Below, in pieces: positions 52,870 to 62,939 of a stretch of 64,000 nt of DNA; within the stretch, counting starts at the first letter, position 1; every line of letters starts with the position of its first letter. Source of the DNA: Rathayibacter rhapontici. Its GTDB lineage: Bacteria; Actinomycetota; Actinomycetes; Actinomycetales; Microbacteriaceae. Below the pieces are notes generated by a model. That model was not told the origin of the DNA. It saw only the letters and a list, made by a program, of their open reading frames with translations, and did not search any database. The position numbers and the translations under genes were made by a program. The stretch lies in assembly GCF_001995175.1 (NCBI RefSeq), contig NZ_MUKN01000015.1:1-64000 (forward strand), written 5' to 3'.

Positions 52870-54266
52870 TCAGACGGTGGGAGCGCTCTCGATCTCGGCG
52901 ATCGCGGCGAACGTCGACGCGTCGACCGCACCGACGGCCGAGATCGACGAGGGCCCCCTCGCCAAGTCTGCCGCGAGAGCCTGGACATCCTCCGCGCCGA
53001 CGCGCGCAAGACGGCGCAGGCTCTCGTCCAGGTCGACGAACTCGCCGAACGTCAGCTCGGCGCGGCCGAGCCGCGACATCCGCGTGTCCGAGTCCTCGAG
53101 GGCGAGGGCGGCGGCGCCGGACAGCTGGCCGCGGGCGCGCCCGATCTCGTCCTCGGAGACGCCGTCCTCGGCGAGGCGGTGGAACTCCGAGACGAGGAGC
53201 TCGGCGACCGTGCCGGCCTTGGCCGGCGTGCTGGCCGCGTACAGGCCGAAGATGCCGGCGTCGGAGTAGGACGGGGCGAACGAGTAGACCGAGTAGGCGA
53301 GGCCGCGCTTCTCGCGGATCTCCTGGAAGAGGCGCGAGGACATCCCGCCGCCGAGGATCGAGTTGAGCACGCCCATCGTCATCCGTCGGTCGTCCGCCGC
53401 GGCGAGGCCCGGGAACCCGATCAGGATGTTGGCCTGCTCGGTCGGGCGGTGCACGATCGAGAGCGCGCTGCCCCGCTCGTAGCGGGCCTCGAGACCGGTT
53501 CGGCGCGCCACGGGAGCCGCCGGGACCGAGAGGTCCCAGCCGTCGGAGGAGAGCACGCGCTCGAGCAGCGCGACGAGGGACTCGTGCTCGACGGCGCCGG
53601 CGACCGAGACGACGAGGTCGCGCGGGCTGTAGGCGGCCCGGTAGTGCGCCCAGACGGCGTCGCGCGTGGCCTCGCCGATGGTCTGCGGGCTGCCGCCGAT
53701 GGGGCGCCCGAGCGGGTGATCGCCGAAGACGGACTCGAACAGGCGCTCGCTCGCCACATCGGCGGGATCGTCGTCGGCCATGGCGAGCTCCTCGAGGATC
53801 ACGCCGCGCTCGGTCTCGAACTCGTCGGGGTCCAGGAGGCTGGAGGTCACCATGTCGCCGATGACCTCGACGGCCATCGGCAGGTCGCGGTCCTGCACCT
53901 TGGCGTAGTAGCAGGTGTACTCCTTCGCCGTGAGCGCGTTGTGCTCGCCGCCGACGGAGTCGAAGGACACCGCGATGTCGAGCGCGGAGCGCGACCGGGT
54001 GCCCTTGAAGAGCAGGTGCTCGAGGAAGTGGGTGGAGCCGAAGTTCGACGGGGCGCCCGGGCGGCCTCCCTCGGCGGGACGCGCGGGCTGCTCGTCGCGC
54101 GAGCCCGCGGCGACCCAGAAGCCGACGGTGGCGCTGCGGGCGCGGGGACGGCCTCGCTCAGGATGCGGACACCGCTGGAGAGGACGGAGCGGCGGACGAG
54201 CGAGCCACCGGCGGCCCGGATCGTCGTCTCCGGCTGGTCGAGAGGGAGTGCGACGCCGTGGTTCAT
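52870..54266 (-). pseudogene. M16-family zinc peptidase (PepR-like), one base missing
   Basis: About 465 residues after restoring one base near 54141 (GTCCCC-GCGCC should gain one base). The N-terminal part carries the inverted zinc motif HFLEH in the restored frame, followed by VGGEHNALTAKEYT and later EELAMADDDPADVASE. The second half has GGGMSSRLFQEIREKRGLAYSV. Members are processing peptidases; the mycobacterial homologue PepR also sits beside pnp. ATG 54266 follows a TAGTGT box (minus strand, 54274-54279) at 7 nt. Confidence 0.87.
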
Positions 54267-54330
54267 CCGACCCACACTAGGTCACGCGCACGCCCCGTCC
54301 CGGCCGGCGGTCATCCGTGCAGGACCGGCG

Positions 54331-55356
54331 TCAGCGCCGGGCGCGCTCGAGGGCGTCGAGGTGCCCCGCGTCGAGCTCGAGCGAGACGGCGCGGACCAGG
54401 GTGTCGATCTCGGCGCAGGAGGCGGGCTCGACGGCCGCCGCGGCGACGCCCGGCCGGGCCAGCAGCCAGGCGAGGGCGACGGCGGCCGTCGTCGCGGACA
54501 GCTCGGCGCCGATCGCGTCGAGAGCGGCGAGCACCCGCCGTCCGCGCCGGCCCAGATGCACCGACGCGAGAGCCCCGTCGGGGAGGGCCCTCAGTTCGCG
54601 CCGCGAACGCGCCGCTCCGTGCAGGAACCCGTGCGCGAGGGGTGCGGTGGCGACGACGGAGAGCCCCTGGCCCCGGGCGACGAGCCCGAGATCGCCCTCG
54701 GCGTCCGATCCCTCGAGCAGGCTGTACCGCAGCTCGACGCCGGCGAAGCGCGGCAGACCGTGCCCGGCGAGCACGCGCGCCTCGAAGAGCTCCTCGGCCG
54801 CGAATCCCGAGGCGACGACCGCCCGCACCTTCCCGCGCGCGAGCAGGACCTCGACGGCGCTGAGCAGCTCGTCGAGCCTCCCGGCGCTGTCGGGCCGCAC
54901 CGCGAGGACGTCGAGATGGTCGGTGCGCAGGCGCCGGAGCGACTCGTCGACGCGGGCGACGAGGGCGCGGGGGGACGGCGGGGCGTCGGCGGCCGAGCCG
55001 AGCCGGCCGAGGAGGAGGAAGCGGTCGCGGTCGCGGTGGCCGGCGAGCCACCGGCCCACGGTCTCCTCGCCGGCGGCGGAGGCGGCGGTGTCCGTGGCGA
55101 CGATCCCGTTGCCTCCCCAGGCGGCGTACCGCTCGAGGAGCTCGGGACCGGCGTCGTGACCGCGGCGGCCGAGGGCGGCGGCATCGAGCAGGAGCGGGAA
55201 GAGCGCCTGAGCGGAGTCGCCGAGCGATCGGCGCTGCGTGTGGGCGACGACCGGTCCGGTGTCTCCCGGGGAGCCCGGCGAAACGGCTCCCGGGAGGCCT
55301 CGGAGGGATCCGTGACGCGTCGCCTTCACGGTCGCGCGGGCCTTCAGCCTCGGCAC
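54331..55356 (-). CDS. Aldo-keto reductase-like protein lacking the catalytic residues
   Basis: About 341 residues from GTG 55356 (start uncertain). It has an AKR barrel-like order: ERYAAWGGNGIVATDTAASAAGEETVGRWL, then RFLLLGRLG, LRRLRTDHLDVLAVRPD, GKVRAVVASGFAAEEL and ALAWLLARPGVAAAAV. The catalytic Tyr position is Ala/Ser, the Lys position is Leu/Arg and the His position is Arg; only the Asp remains. It is probably not an active reductase. The first 55 residues are unlike AKRs. It is divergent from the GH13 gene. Confidence 0.7.
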   Translation of the reverse strand: MPRLKARATVKATRHGSLRGLPGAVSPGSPGDTGPVVAHTQRRSLGDSAQALFPLLLDAAALGRRGHDAGPELLERYAAWGGNGIVATDTAASAAGEETVGRWLAGHRDRDRFLLLGRLGSAADAPPSPRALVARVDESLRRLRTDHLDVLAVRPDSAGRLDELLSAVEVLLARGKVRAVVASGFAAEELFEARVLAGHGLPRFAGVELRYSLLEGSDAEGDLGLVARGQGLSVVATAPLAHGFLHGAARSRRELRALPDGALASVHLGRRGRRVLAALDAIGAELSATTAAVALAWLLARPGVAAAAVEPASCAEIDTLVRAVSLELDAGHLDALERARR

Positions 55357-55558
55357 GCCACCACTCTCCCTGCGGCGGCTCGGGTCCCGCCACAAGCGAG
55401 AGTAGTCGAGCGCTGAGCGCCGCTCCGGAGGCGGTGCGGAACGGTTCATCAGATCGTTACACGGACGTCTCCTCCCCCGCCGCGAACCTCCTCCGCTCTC
55501 CCCCGATCGCGGTGCGGCGGCCCGTCGGGAGCGAGGCGTCGGGGCTAGATTCGGCCGC

Positions 55559-57270
55559 ATGGAGCCCCTCACCCCGCCCCCGTCGACGCCTGGTGGACCA
55601 GTGCCGTCGTCTACCAGATCTACCCCCGCTCGTTCGCGGACTCGAACGGCGACGGCATCGGCGACCTCGGCGGGATCCGCTCCCGGCTGGACCACCTGGC
55701 CGACCTCGGAGTGGACGTCGTCTGGCTGTCGCCGATCTACCCCTCGCCGCAGCACGACAACGGCTACGACATCTCGGACTACGAGGACGTCGATCCGCTC
55801 TTCGGCGACCTGGCGGAGTTCGACCTGCTGCTGGCGGAGGCGCACGAGCGCGGCATCCGCATCGTTATGGACCTGGTGGTGAACCACACGAGCGACGAGC
55901 ACGCGTGGTTCGTCGAGTCCCGCTCCTCGCTCGAGAGCCCGAAGCGCGACTGGTACTGGTGGCGGAAGGGCCGCACCGCCGCCGGCGCCTCACCCGAGCT
56001 CGAGGCCGCCGGCGAGGCGGGGCTGGACGTCGCCGAGCCCAACGGCTGGCGCTCGTACTTCTCCGGGCCGGCGTGGACCCGCGACTCCGAGACGGACGAG
56101 TACTTCCTCCACCTGTTCGCGGTGCAGCAGCCGGACCTGAACTGGGAGAACCCGGAGGTGCGGCGCGCGGTGCACGCGATGATGAACCGCTGGCTCGACC
56201 GCGGCGTCGACGGGTTCCGGATGGACGTCATCAACCTCGTGTCGAAGAACCTCGACGAGGTCGACGGCGAGGGCGGCGGCACGGGCATCGTCGGCGGAGT
56301 GGGTCCGCGACTGCACGAGTACCTCCGCGAGATGAACGAGGCCGTGTTCGCGGGGCGCGAGGGCGCCTACCTCACCGTCGGCGAGATGCCGGGAGTGACC
56401 CTGGAGGAGGCCGCGCTGGTCACCGATCCCCAGCGCCGGGAGCTCGACATGGTGTTCCAGTTCGAGCACGTGGGGATCGACCACGGGGTCGACAAGTTCC
56501 ACCCGGTGCCGCTGGACCTCGTCGCGCTCAAGGCGAACCTCGCCCGCTGGCAGGACGGCCTCGCCGAGCGCGGCTGGAACTCGCTCTACCTCAACAACCA
56601 CGACCAGCCGCGGCTGGTCTCGCGCTTCGGCGACGACGGCCGCTACCGCTACGAGTCGGCGACGCTGTGGGCGACGCTCCTGCACCTGCAGCGCGGCACG
56701 CCGTACATCTACCAGGGCGAGGAGATCGGGATGACGAACGTGCCCTTCTCGGGCATCGAGGACTTCCGGGACGTCGAGTCGCTGAACTACTATGCCGAGG
56801 CCGTCGGCGACCGCGGGGAGGATCCCGAGGAGGTGCTCGCCGGGCTGCGGGCGCAGAGCCGCGACAACGCCCGCACGCCCGTGCAGTGGGACGGCGGCGA
56901 GCACGCCGGGTTCACCACCGGAGAGCCGTGGATCCCGGTGAATCCCAACTCGACCGAGCTGAACGCAGCGGCCGATCGGGCGTCCGAGCGCTCGGTCTTC
57001 GAGTACTACCGGGCCCTGATCGCGCTGCGGCACGCCGACGAGACCGTGCAGCTGGGCCGGTTCCGGCTCCTCGAGCCCGAGCACCCGACCCTCTTCGCGT
57101 TCACCCGCACCGGGGCGAGCGAGCTGCTCGCCGTGGGCAACGTGTCGGGCGAGCCGCTCGAGGTGCCGCTGCTGGCCGAGTGGGCGGGCGCGGAGACGGT
57201 GCTGGGCAACGTGCCGGGCTCGACCGGGACGACGCTCGGGCCGTGGGAGGCGCGGGTCCTGCGCCGCTGA
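55559..57270 (+). pseudogene. GH13 alpha-glucosidase, one base missing near the start
   Basis: About 570 residues after adding one C to the run at 55577-55581, which joins MEPLTPPP to VDAWWTSAVVYQIYPRSF. GH13 features: GIGDLGGIRSRLDHLADLGVD, MDLVVNHTSDEH, nucleophile Asp in GFRMDVIN, acid/base Glu in VGEMPGV, third Asp in NNHDQPR. Family members cleave alpha-1,4 or 1,6 links of oligosaccharides; no signal peptide, so cytoplasmic. A TAGATT box lies 7 nt before ATG 55559 with no ribosome-binding site, suggesting a leaderless mRNA. Confidence 0.88.
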
Positions 57271-57358
57271 CCGGGTGCGGGGCCCGGTCGGCGGGCTCCG
57301 CACCGCGCACCCGACGACGCTCGGATGCGGCGACGGCTGCTGCTGGCGCTCGGACCCG

Positions 57359-58321
57359 TCAGGCGGAGGCGCGATCGAGCTGCGCGAGGTCGCTCCGGGT
57401 GAGCGGGAGGGCGGCCGCCCCGAAGAGCGACTCGAGCTCCTCGGCGCCGCGGGCGCGGACGACGGCGGCGGACACCTCCTGGTGCGAGAGCACCCACGCG
57501 AGGGCGACCGTGCCCGGGTTCGTGCCGTGCGACTCGGCGATCTCGTCGAGCGCGGCCAGCACTTTGTTGCCGTGGCGGCCGACGTAGTCGAGCGCGGCCT
57601 CGAACATCACCGACTGCGGCTCGTCCGAGCGGTGGCGCATCGCTCCCGTGAGGTAGCCGCTCGCGAGCGGGAGCCGCGCCAGCGTGCCGAGCTCCTGGCG
57701 GATCACCTCGGGAGCGACGTCGGACTCGTAGTCCTTGCGCTCCATCAGGTTGTACTCGGCCACCACGACGGAGAAGGCGGGCAGCCCGTTCAGGGTCGCG
57801 ACCTCCGCGGCGTGGGCGAGCGCCTCGCCGCCGAAGTGAGCGGCGCCGAGCGCTCCGACGGAGCCGTCCGCGAGGAACGGGGCGACGGCGGCGAGGCTCT
57901 CCTCGATCGGCACCTCCGGATCCTCGCTGTCGAACGACAGGAGGTCGATCCGGGTGCCCAGGCGTTCGAGACTGCCCTCGACGGCGGCCCGGACATCGCC
58001 CGGCGCGAGGCCGGGGGCATCGGGGTGGCGGCCGACCTTGGTGGCGACGAGCATCCGCTCGCGCGCGCCGCTCGCCTCGAGCCAGCGGCCGATCATGTAC
58101 TCGCTGCGGCCGGTCGCGTAGTGGTCGGCGGTCGAGATCAGGGTGCCGCCGAGCGCCGCGAACGCGTCGAGCGCCTCGGTGGTGTCGTCGATCCCGGCGG
58201 CCCAGCCGAAGACGGAGCCGTCGAGGGCGAGCGGATGCACGGGGAGGCCGGTGCGACCGAGGGTGCGCTGGGGAGCGGCGGGCGTCTCCGGCTCGGTGGC
58301 CAGGGGCGTCGGGTCGATCAC
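57359..58321 (-). CDS. Aldo-keto reductase family protein
   Basis: A 320-residue AKR. It keeps the Asp and Tyr of the tetrad (STADHYATGRSEYMIGRWL) and the Lys (MLVATKVGRH), but the usual His before the DP motif is Asp (LLSFDSEDPEVPIEESL). GALGAAHFGGEAL and VALAWVLSHQEVSAAVV are typical barrel elements. GTG 58321 follows GGAGGA. The substrate is unknown. It resembles the degenerate neighbour at 54331-55356, so the two may descend from a duplication around the glucosidase gene. Confidence 0.85.
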   Translation of the reverse strand: MIDPTPLATEPETPAAPQRTLGRTGLPVHPLALDGSVFGWAAGIDDTTEALDAFAALGGTLISTADHYATGRSEYMIGRWLEASGARERMLVATKVGRHPDAPGLAPGDVRAAVEGSLERLGTRIDLLSFDSEDPEVPIEESLAAVAPFLADGSVGALGAAHFGGEALAHAAEVATLNGLPAFSVVVAEYNLMERKDYESDVAPEVIRQELGTLARLPLASGYLTGAMRHRSDEPQSVMFEAALDYVGRHGNKVLAALDEIAESHGTNPGTVALAWVLSHQEVSAAVVRARGAEELESLFGAAALPLTRSDLAQLDRASA

Positions 58322-58391
58322 GGTGTTCCTCCGGTCGGGGCGGTGCGACGGCGCGGTGCGGCCACGCTACCCCATCGGCCGCAGAACGACG

Positions 58392-58423
58392 GACGCCCGC
58401 CCCACCGGAGTGGGACGGGCGTC
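58392..58423 (-). terminator. Terminator after pnp
   Basis: A 14-position stem with one mismatch, GACGCCCG-CCCAC paired with GTGGG-CGGGCGTC and a 4-nt loop, begins 18 nt after the pnp stop on the minus strand. Confidence 0.8.
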
Positions 58424-58440
58424 ACGACGTGCGGGAGGGA

Positions 58441-60711
58441 TCAGCTCTCGACGGGAGCCTCGACCGGCGCCTCGGCTCCGGCCTCCTCGGCCACGACGGG
58501 CGCGAGGGACAGCTTGCCGCGGTCGTCGATCTTGGTGATCGAGACGAGCAGCTTCTGGCCGACTCCGAGGACGTCCTCGACGTTCTCGACGCGCTTGCCA
58601 CCGGCGAGCTTGCGGACCTCGCTGATGTGCAGCAGTCCGTCCTTGCCCGGGAGCAGCGAGACGAACGCGCCGAACGTCGCGAGCTTGACGACGGTTCCGA
58701 GGAACTGCTCGCCGACCTCGGGGTTCGTCGGGTTCGCGATCGCGTTGACCTGGGCGCGGGCGGCCTCGGCCGACGGGCCGTCGACGGCGCCGATGTAGAC
58801 GGTGCCGTCCTCCTCGATGGAGATGTCGGCGCCGGTCTCGTCCTGGATCGCGTTGATCGTCTTGCCCTTGGGGCCGATCAGCTCGCCGATCTTGTCGACG
58901 GGGATCTGCACCGAGATCACGCGGGGCGCGGTCGGGGCCATCTCGTCGGGCTGGTCGATCGCGGCCGTGAGCACGGCGAGGATCGTGCTGCGCGCGTCCT
59001 TGGCCTGCTTGAGCGCGGCGTCGAGGACCGACGACGGGATGCCGTCGAGCTTCGTGTCGAGCTGGATCGCGGTGACGAACTCGGAGGTGCCGGCGACCTT
59101 GAAGTCCATGTCGCCGAGCGCGTCCTCGGCGCCCAGGATGTCGGTCAGCGCCGCGTAGCGGGTCTGACCGTCGACGACGTCGGACACGAGGCCCATGGCG
59201 ATGCCCGCGACCGGGGCGCGCAGCGGCACACCGGCGTTGAGCAGCGACAGGGTCGAGGCGCAGACGGAGCCCATCGAGGTCGAGCCGTTGGAGCTCAGCG
59301 CCTCGGAGACCTGACGGATCGCGTAGGGGAACTCCTCGCGGGAGGGCAGCACCGGCACGAGGGCGCGCTCGGCGAGGAAGCCGTGCCCGATCTCGCGACG
59401 CTTCGGCGACCCGACGCGACCGGTCTCACCGGTCGAGTAGGGCGGGAAGTTGTAGTGGTGCAGGTAGCGCTTCTTGGTGACGGGCGACAGCGAGTCGATC
59501 TGCTGCTCCATCTTGAGCATGTTCAGCGTGGTGACGCCCAGGATCTGGGTCTCGCCGCGCTGGAAGATCGCCGAGCCGTGGACGCGCGGGATGACCTGCA
59601 CCTCGGCGTCGAGCGGACGGATGTCGGCGAGGCCGCGACCGTCGATGCGCACGCCGTCGCGGAGGATGCGTCCGCGGACGACCACCTTCGTGACCGACTT
59701 GTACGCCGCTCCGACCTGGCCGTAGGCCTCGGCCGAGAGCTGGCCGGACGCGATGCGCTCGGCGATCTGCTCCTTGACCTTGGCCTTGAGGGCGTCGTCG
59801 GCGTCCTGGCGCTCGACCTTGTCGGCGATCGAGTAGATGCGGACGAGCTCGTCGTAGCTGAGCTCGGCGACGTTGTCGTAGGTCTCCTGCGCGTAGGGCA
59901 GGAACACCGGGTAGTCCTTGACGGGCTTCGCGGTGTTCGCGGCCATCTTCGCCTGCGCCTCGACGAGCGCGCGGATGAAGGGCTTGGAGGCCTCGAGGCC
60001 CTGGGCCACGACGGTCTCGTCGGGCTTGGTGGCGCCGGCCTTGATGAGGTTCCAGGAACCCTCGGTCGCCTCGGCCTCGACCATCATGATGGCGACGTCG
60101 GAGGAGCCGTCCTCGTTGGTGACGACGCGGCCCGCGACGGTGAGGTCGAAGACGGCGTTCTCGAGCTGCGAGGCCTTGGGGAACGCGATCCACTGGTCGT
60201 TGCCCGAGCCGTCGGACATGAGCGCGAGGCGCACACCGGCGATGGGGCCCGAGAAGGGCAGACCGGAGATCTGGGTCGAGGCGCTCGCGGCGTTGATCGC
60301 GAGGGCGTCGTAGAACTCGTCCGGAGCGATGCTCAGGACCGTGATGACGATCTGGACCTCGTTGCGCAGGCCCTCGACGAACGAGGGGCGCAGCGGCCGG
60401 TCGATCAGACGGCAGACCAGGATCGCCTCGGTGGAGGGGCGGCCCTCGCGGCGGAAGAACGAGCCGGGGATCTTGCCGGCGGCGTAGGAGCGCTCCTCGA
60501 CGTCGACGGTCAGCGGGAAGAAGTCGAAGTTGTCCTTCGGGTTCTTCGACGCCGAGGTGGCCGAGAGGATCATCGTGTCCTCGTCGAGGTACGCGGCGAC
60601 CGCTCCCTGAGCCTGCTGCGCGAGGCGGCCGGTCTCGAAGCGGACGGTGCGGGTGCCGTACGAGCCGTTGTCGAGAACGGCTTCGGCGAATGTGATTTCA
60701 GGACCTTCCAA
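58441..60711 (-). CDS. pnp: Polyribonucleotide nucleotidyltransferase
   Basis: A 756-residue trimeric 3'-5' phosphorolytic exoribonuclease. It has two RNase PH-like cores (first with [31 protein letters not shown]; second with [16 protein letters not shown]), a helical linker, a KH domain ([20 protein letters not shown]) and an S1 domain ([19 protein letters not shown]). The start is TTG 60711, supported by AAGGAGA 9 nt upstream. rpsO, usually upstream of pnp, is absent here. The S1 tail is rich in Glu/Ala/Pro. Confidence 0.97.
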   Translation of the reverse strand: MEGPEITFAEAVLDNGSYGTRTVRFETGRLAQQAQGAVAAYLDEDTMILSATSASKNPKDNFDFFPLTVDVEERSYAAGKIPGSFFRREGRPSTEAILVCRLIDRPLRPSFVEGLRNEVQIVITVLSIAPDEFYDALAINAASASTQISGLPFSGPIAGVRLALMSDGSGNDQWIAFPKASQLENAVFDLTVAGRVVTNEDGSSDVAIMMVEAEATEGSWNLIKAGATKPDETVVAQGLEASKPFIRALVEAQAKMAANTAKPVKDYPVFLPYAQETYDNVAELSYDELVRIYSIADKVERQDADDALKAKVKEQIAERIASGQLSAEAYGQVGAAYKSVTKVVVRGRILRDGVRIDGRGLADIRPLDAEVQVIPRVHGSAIFQRGETQILGVTTLNMLKMEQQIDSLSPVTKKRYLHHYNFPPYSTGETGRVGSPKRREIGHGFLAERALVPVLPSREEFPYAIRQVSEALSSNGSTSMGSVCASTLSLLNAGVPLRAPVAGIAMGLVSDVVDGQTRYAALTDILGAEDALGDMDFKVAGTSEFVTAIQLDTKLDGIPSSVLDAALKQAKDARSTILAVLTAAIDQPDEMAPTAPRVISVQIPVDKIGELIGPKGKTINAIQDETGADISIEEDGTVYIGAVDGPSAEAARAQVNAIANPTNPEVGEQFLGTVVKLATFGAFVSLLPGKDGLLHISEVRKLAGGKRVENVEDVLGVGQKLLVSITKIDDRGKLSLAPVVAEEAGAEAPVEAPVES

Positions 60712-61088
60712 GAGGTTCTGTCTCCTTCAACGTATGCAGCGGCGCCCGTTCTGGGCGCCGGCGTTCGTCGGAGCAGCGTTCCGGTCAGGAATCGAGACGA
60801 TTCCACGGCAGGGCGTCGCGCCGTGCCGTCGTGTGGAGGGCGTTCGTGCTGGCCACCAGTAGAAAAGCTCCGGGTCGCCTCCTGTGCGACGACGCCGCAC
60901 CTGTGAACCGGGACTCCACCACCGAGGACCAGCCTCCTGCCGGCCTGCTCCGTGATTCGAACCCGGTGACGGCCGGCGGCCGCTGCGGATTCGGAACCGG
61001 TTCATGCTATCAGCACGGGTGCCCGACGGCCAGGAATCCGCGGGCGGGCGCTCCGATGCGGCTGCTCGACCGGCGTCGGGCGGAGAGC
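60712..61088 (-). promoter_or_regulatory. pnp upstream region with leader hairpins
   Basis: This 377-nt gap has no coding frame. On the minus strand it holds a TAGCAT -10-like box near 61010 and two hairpins before pnp: GGCGCCC-loop-GGGCGCC at 60741-60759, and an imperfect CGGCAGGGCG-type stem near 60820. Leader hairpins upstream of pnp are autoregulatory RNase III targets in E. coli; here that role is only a suggestion. Confidence 0.4.
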
Positions 61089-61535
61089 TCAGCCCCGGGT
61101 CTCGTGCATCAGGAGCTGCACCCGGAGCGCGCCCTTCACCGTGACGATGCGCGCCGGCACGCGGGGCTGCTTGCCCGCCTCCGAGAGTCGCGAGAGCGCC
61201 GCGTCGACCACGTTCTCGAGACCGCGGGGCACGTATCCGACGAGGTCGGACGGGCGGTGGTTGGCGAAGAGGCGGACCGGCATCGGGGCGTCCACGCGCT
61301 CCTCCTCGAGGGTCCGGCGCGGGATCACCGCGGTGATCTCGTCCTCGCCGAGCGCCAGGACCCTGGCGAGCTCGTCCTGGTGCGAGGCGCTGTCGGCGAT
61401 GCCCAGCAGCGTCTCCCCGCGCCGCGACTTGGGCAGCAGGTCGTAGTCGTAGTCGTCGAGCTTCCCCGATCCGCGGTCGTTCGCGGGGAGGGGGTTCTGG
61501 TCGTCGCGTCCGCGTCCGAAGGAGAAGAGCTTCAT
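61089..61535 (-). CDS. Conserved hypothetical protein, possibly HIRAN-like
   Basis: A 148-residue cytoplasmic protein of unknown function. The N-terminal 40 residues are charged and Gly/Asp-rich. The C-terminal half (MPVRLFANHRPSDLVGYVPRGLE, then a helix and ARIVTVKGALRVQLLM) has the order strand, VGYVPR turn, helix, two strands that recalls HIRAN DNA-binding domains. This likeness is weak and untested. A CACAAT box lies 6 nt before the ATG. It lies between pnp and the MFS gene. Confidence 0.72.
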   Translation of the reverse strand: MKLFSFGRGRDDQNPLPANDRGSGKLDDYDYDLLPKSRRGETLLGIADSASHQDELARVLALGEDEITAVIPRRTLEEERVDAPMPVRLFANHRPSDLVGYVPRGLENVVDAALSRLSEAGKQPRVPARIVTVKGALRVQLLMHETRG

Positions 61536-61602
61536 GCCCCCATTGTGACGCGCGCGGCGACGGGACGGCTCGCGCGAGCGCAGGCGCGGTGCCGGTGCTC
61601 GA

Positions 61603-62857
61603 TCAGGCGCGCGAGGAGCGGAGCATCCGCGCGATCGCCGCGAGGACCAGCAGCAGCACGACGGCGACGAAGCCCAGGAGGACGGGCACGGCGGGCAGGA
61701 GCGCGAGGGCCGCTCCGATCGCGAGGACGGGGACCGCGAGGCCGAGGTACGCGGCCAGGAACATGCCGGCCAGCACCTCGCCGCGGGCCGCGTCGGAGGC
61801 GAGCGAGCCGGCGACCGCGAGGGACAGGCGGAACAGCAGCCCCACTCCGGCGCCCGCCAGCACTCCCCCCGGCGACGAACGGCCAGAGGACGGCCGTCAC
61901 GGCGCCGACGGCGACCAGCACGAGGCCGACGGCGAGGGCCGAGGCGGACAGCAGGAGCGCGGGGCGGGCGGCGAGGCGGGCGGAGACGAGCTGCGCGACG
62001 GCGCCGGCGGCGAAGACTCCGAACGACACGGCGCCGGCGACCAGGTGGGAGGTCTCGCCGAATCGCCCGGCCAGGAAGGTCGGAGCGAGCGAGGTGAAGA
62101 GGCCGAAGACGGCGAAGCCGGCGAACGCGCCGACCGCGGCCGAGAGGAAGGCGCCGCGCGACTCGGCGGGCACGGCGAGTCGCTGCGGGCGGTAGGCGGG
62201 CAGGACCTCGCGCCGCTCGACGGTCTCGGGCACGAGGGCGACTCCGACGCCGAGGACCACGAGCAGCACGAGGAAGACCTCGTAGGGGACGACGAGCGGG
62301 CGGTCGACGGTGACGGCCAGGACGCCTCCGACGAGCGGGCCCAGCGCGAGGCCGCCCATGTTGACGAGCGTCGACACGGCGCGGGAGGTGCCGGGCCCCT
62401 CCTCGGGGCGGGCGACGGCGCGCAGCTCGGAGAGGTGCGCGGTCGCGGTGGCCGTCAGTGCGCCGACGCCGAGCCCCGTCAGCAGACGGGCGACCAGCAG
62501 GCCGGGGACCTCGGGCCAGAGCAGGAAGACGATCGCGGCGAGCACTTCGACGAGGATCGATGCGAGCAGGATGCGCCGGCGGCCGAGCCAGTCGCTGACG
62601 TGGCCGGCGAGGAAGAGGCTCGCCACCACTCCGACCGCGTAGGCGGCGAACACGACGGTGACGACGAACGCCGGGAAGCCGTCGCGGGCCTGGTAGATCG
62701 CGTAGAGCGGGGTCGGCACGGTGGAGAACGCCATGACCGCGAGGAACGCTGCGGCGATGACCCAGGAGCCGGGGCCGTGCGGCAGCTCGGGGCGGCGGGA
62801 GGAGGGGCCCGCGGGGGCGGGTCGGGAGAGGCGGTCGTCGAGGTCCGGAGTGGTCAC
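61603..62857 (-). pseudogene. MFS transporter, one extra base
   Basis: About 417 residues with 12 membrane helices once one extra base in the C run at 61865-61870 is removed. The N-terminal half has the MFS motif A region LAGHVSDWLGRRRILLAS after helix 2 and the motif C-like GLALGPLVGG. The C-terminal helices 11-12 (from VLAGAGVGLLFRLS to LLLVLAAIARML) lie in the second frame. The substrate is unknown; the layout with a divergent LysR gene suggests a regulated exporter. GTG 62857 follows GGGAGGA. Confidence 0.83.
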
Positions 62858-62912
62858 GGGATCAGGGTCCTCCCACCGACTCAGTGTGTCCAACGGAGGA
62901 TCTCGGTCCTAT

Positions 62913-62932
62913 TCATCGATTCAGGTGGATGA
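62913..62932. promoter_or_regulatory. Candidate LysR operator
   Basis: TCATC-N10-GATGA lies in the short gap between the divergent MFS and LysR genes. LysR regulators often bind such interrupted palindromes next to their own start. Arm length is only 5 bp, so this is tentative. Confidence 0.3.
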
Positions 62933-62939
62933 TGAGGGG

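Noticed and set aside
60953-60975. A GGTTCGAATC-like T-loop on the minus strand, suggesting a tRNA upstream of pnp
   Set aside because: Only four of five T-stem pairs form, and no matching acceptor or anticodon arm is found in the surrounding 80 nt.
61865-61870. Programmed frameshifting on the run of six G in the MFS gene
   Set aside because: The window has ten comparable breaks with no slippery-site logic, and no stimulatory structure is evident here. A homopolymer error is simpler.
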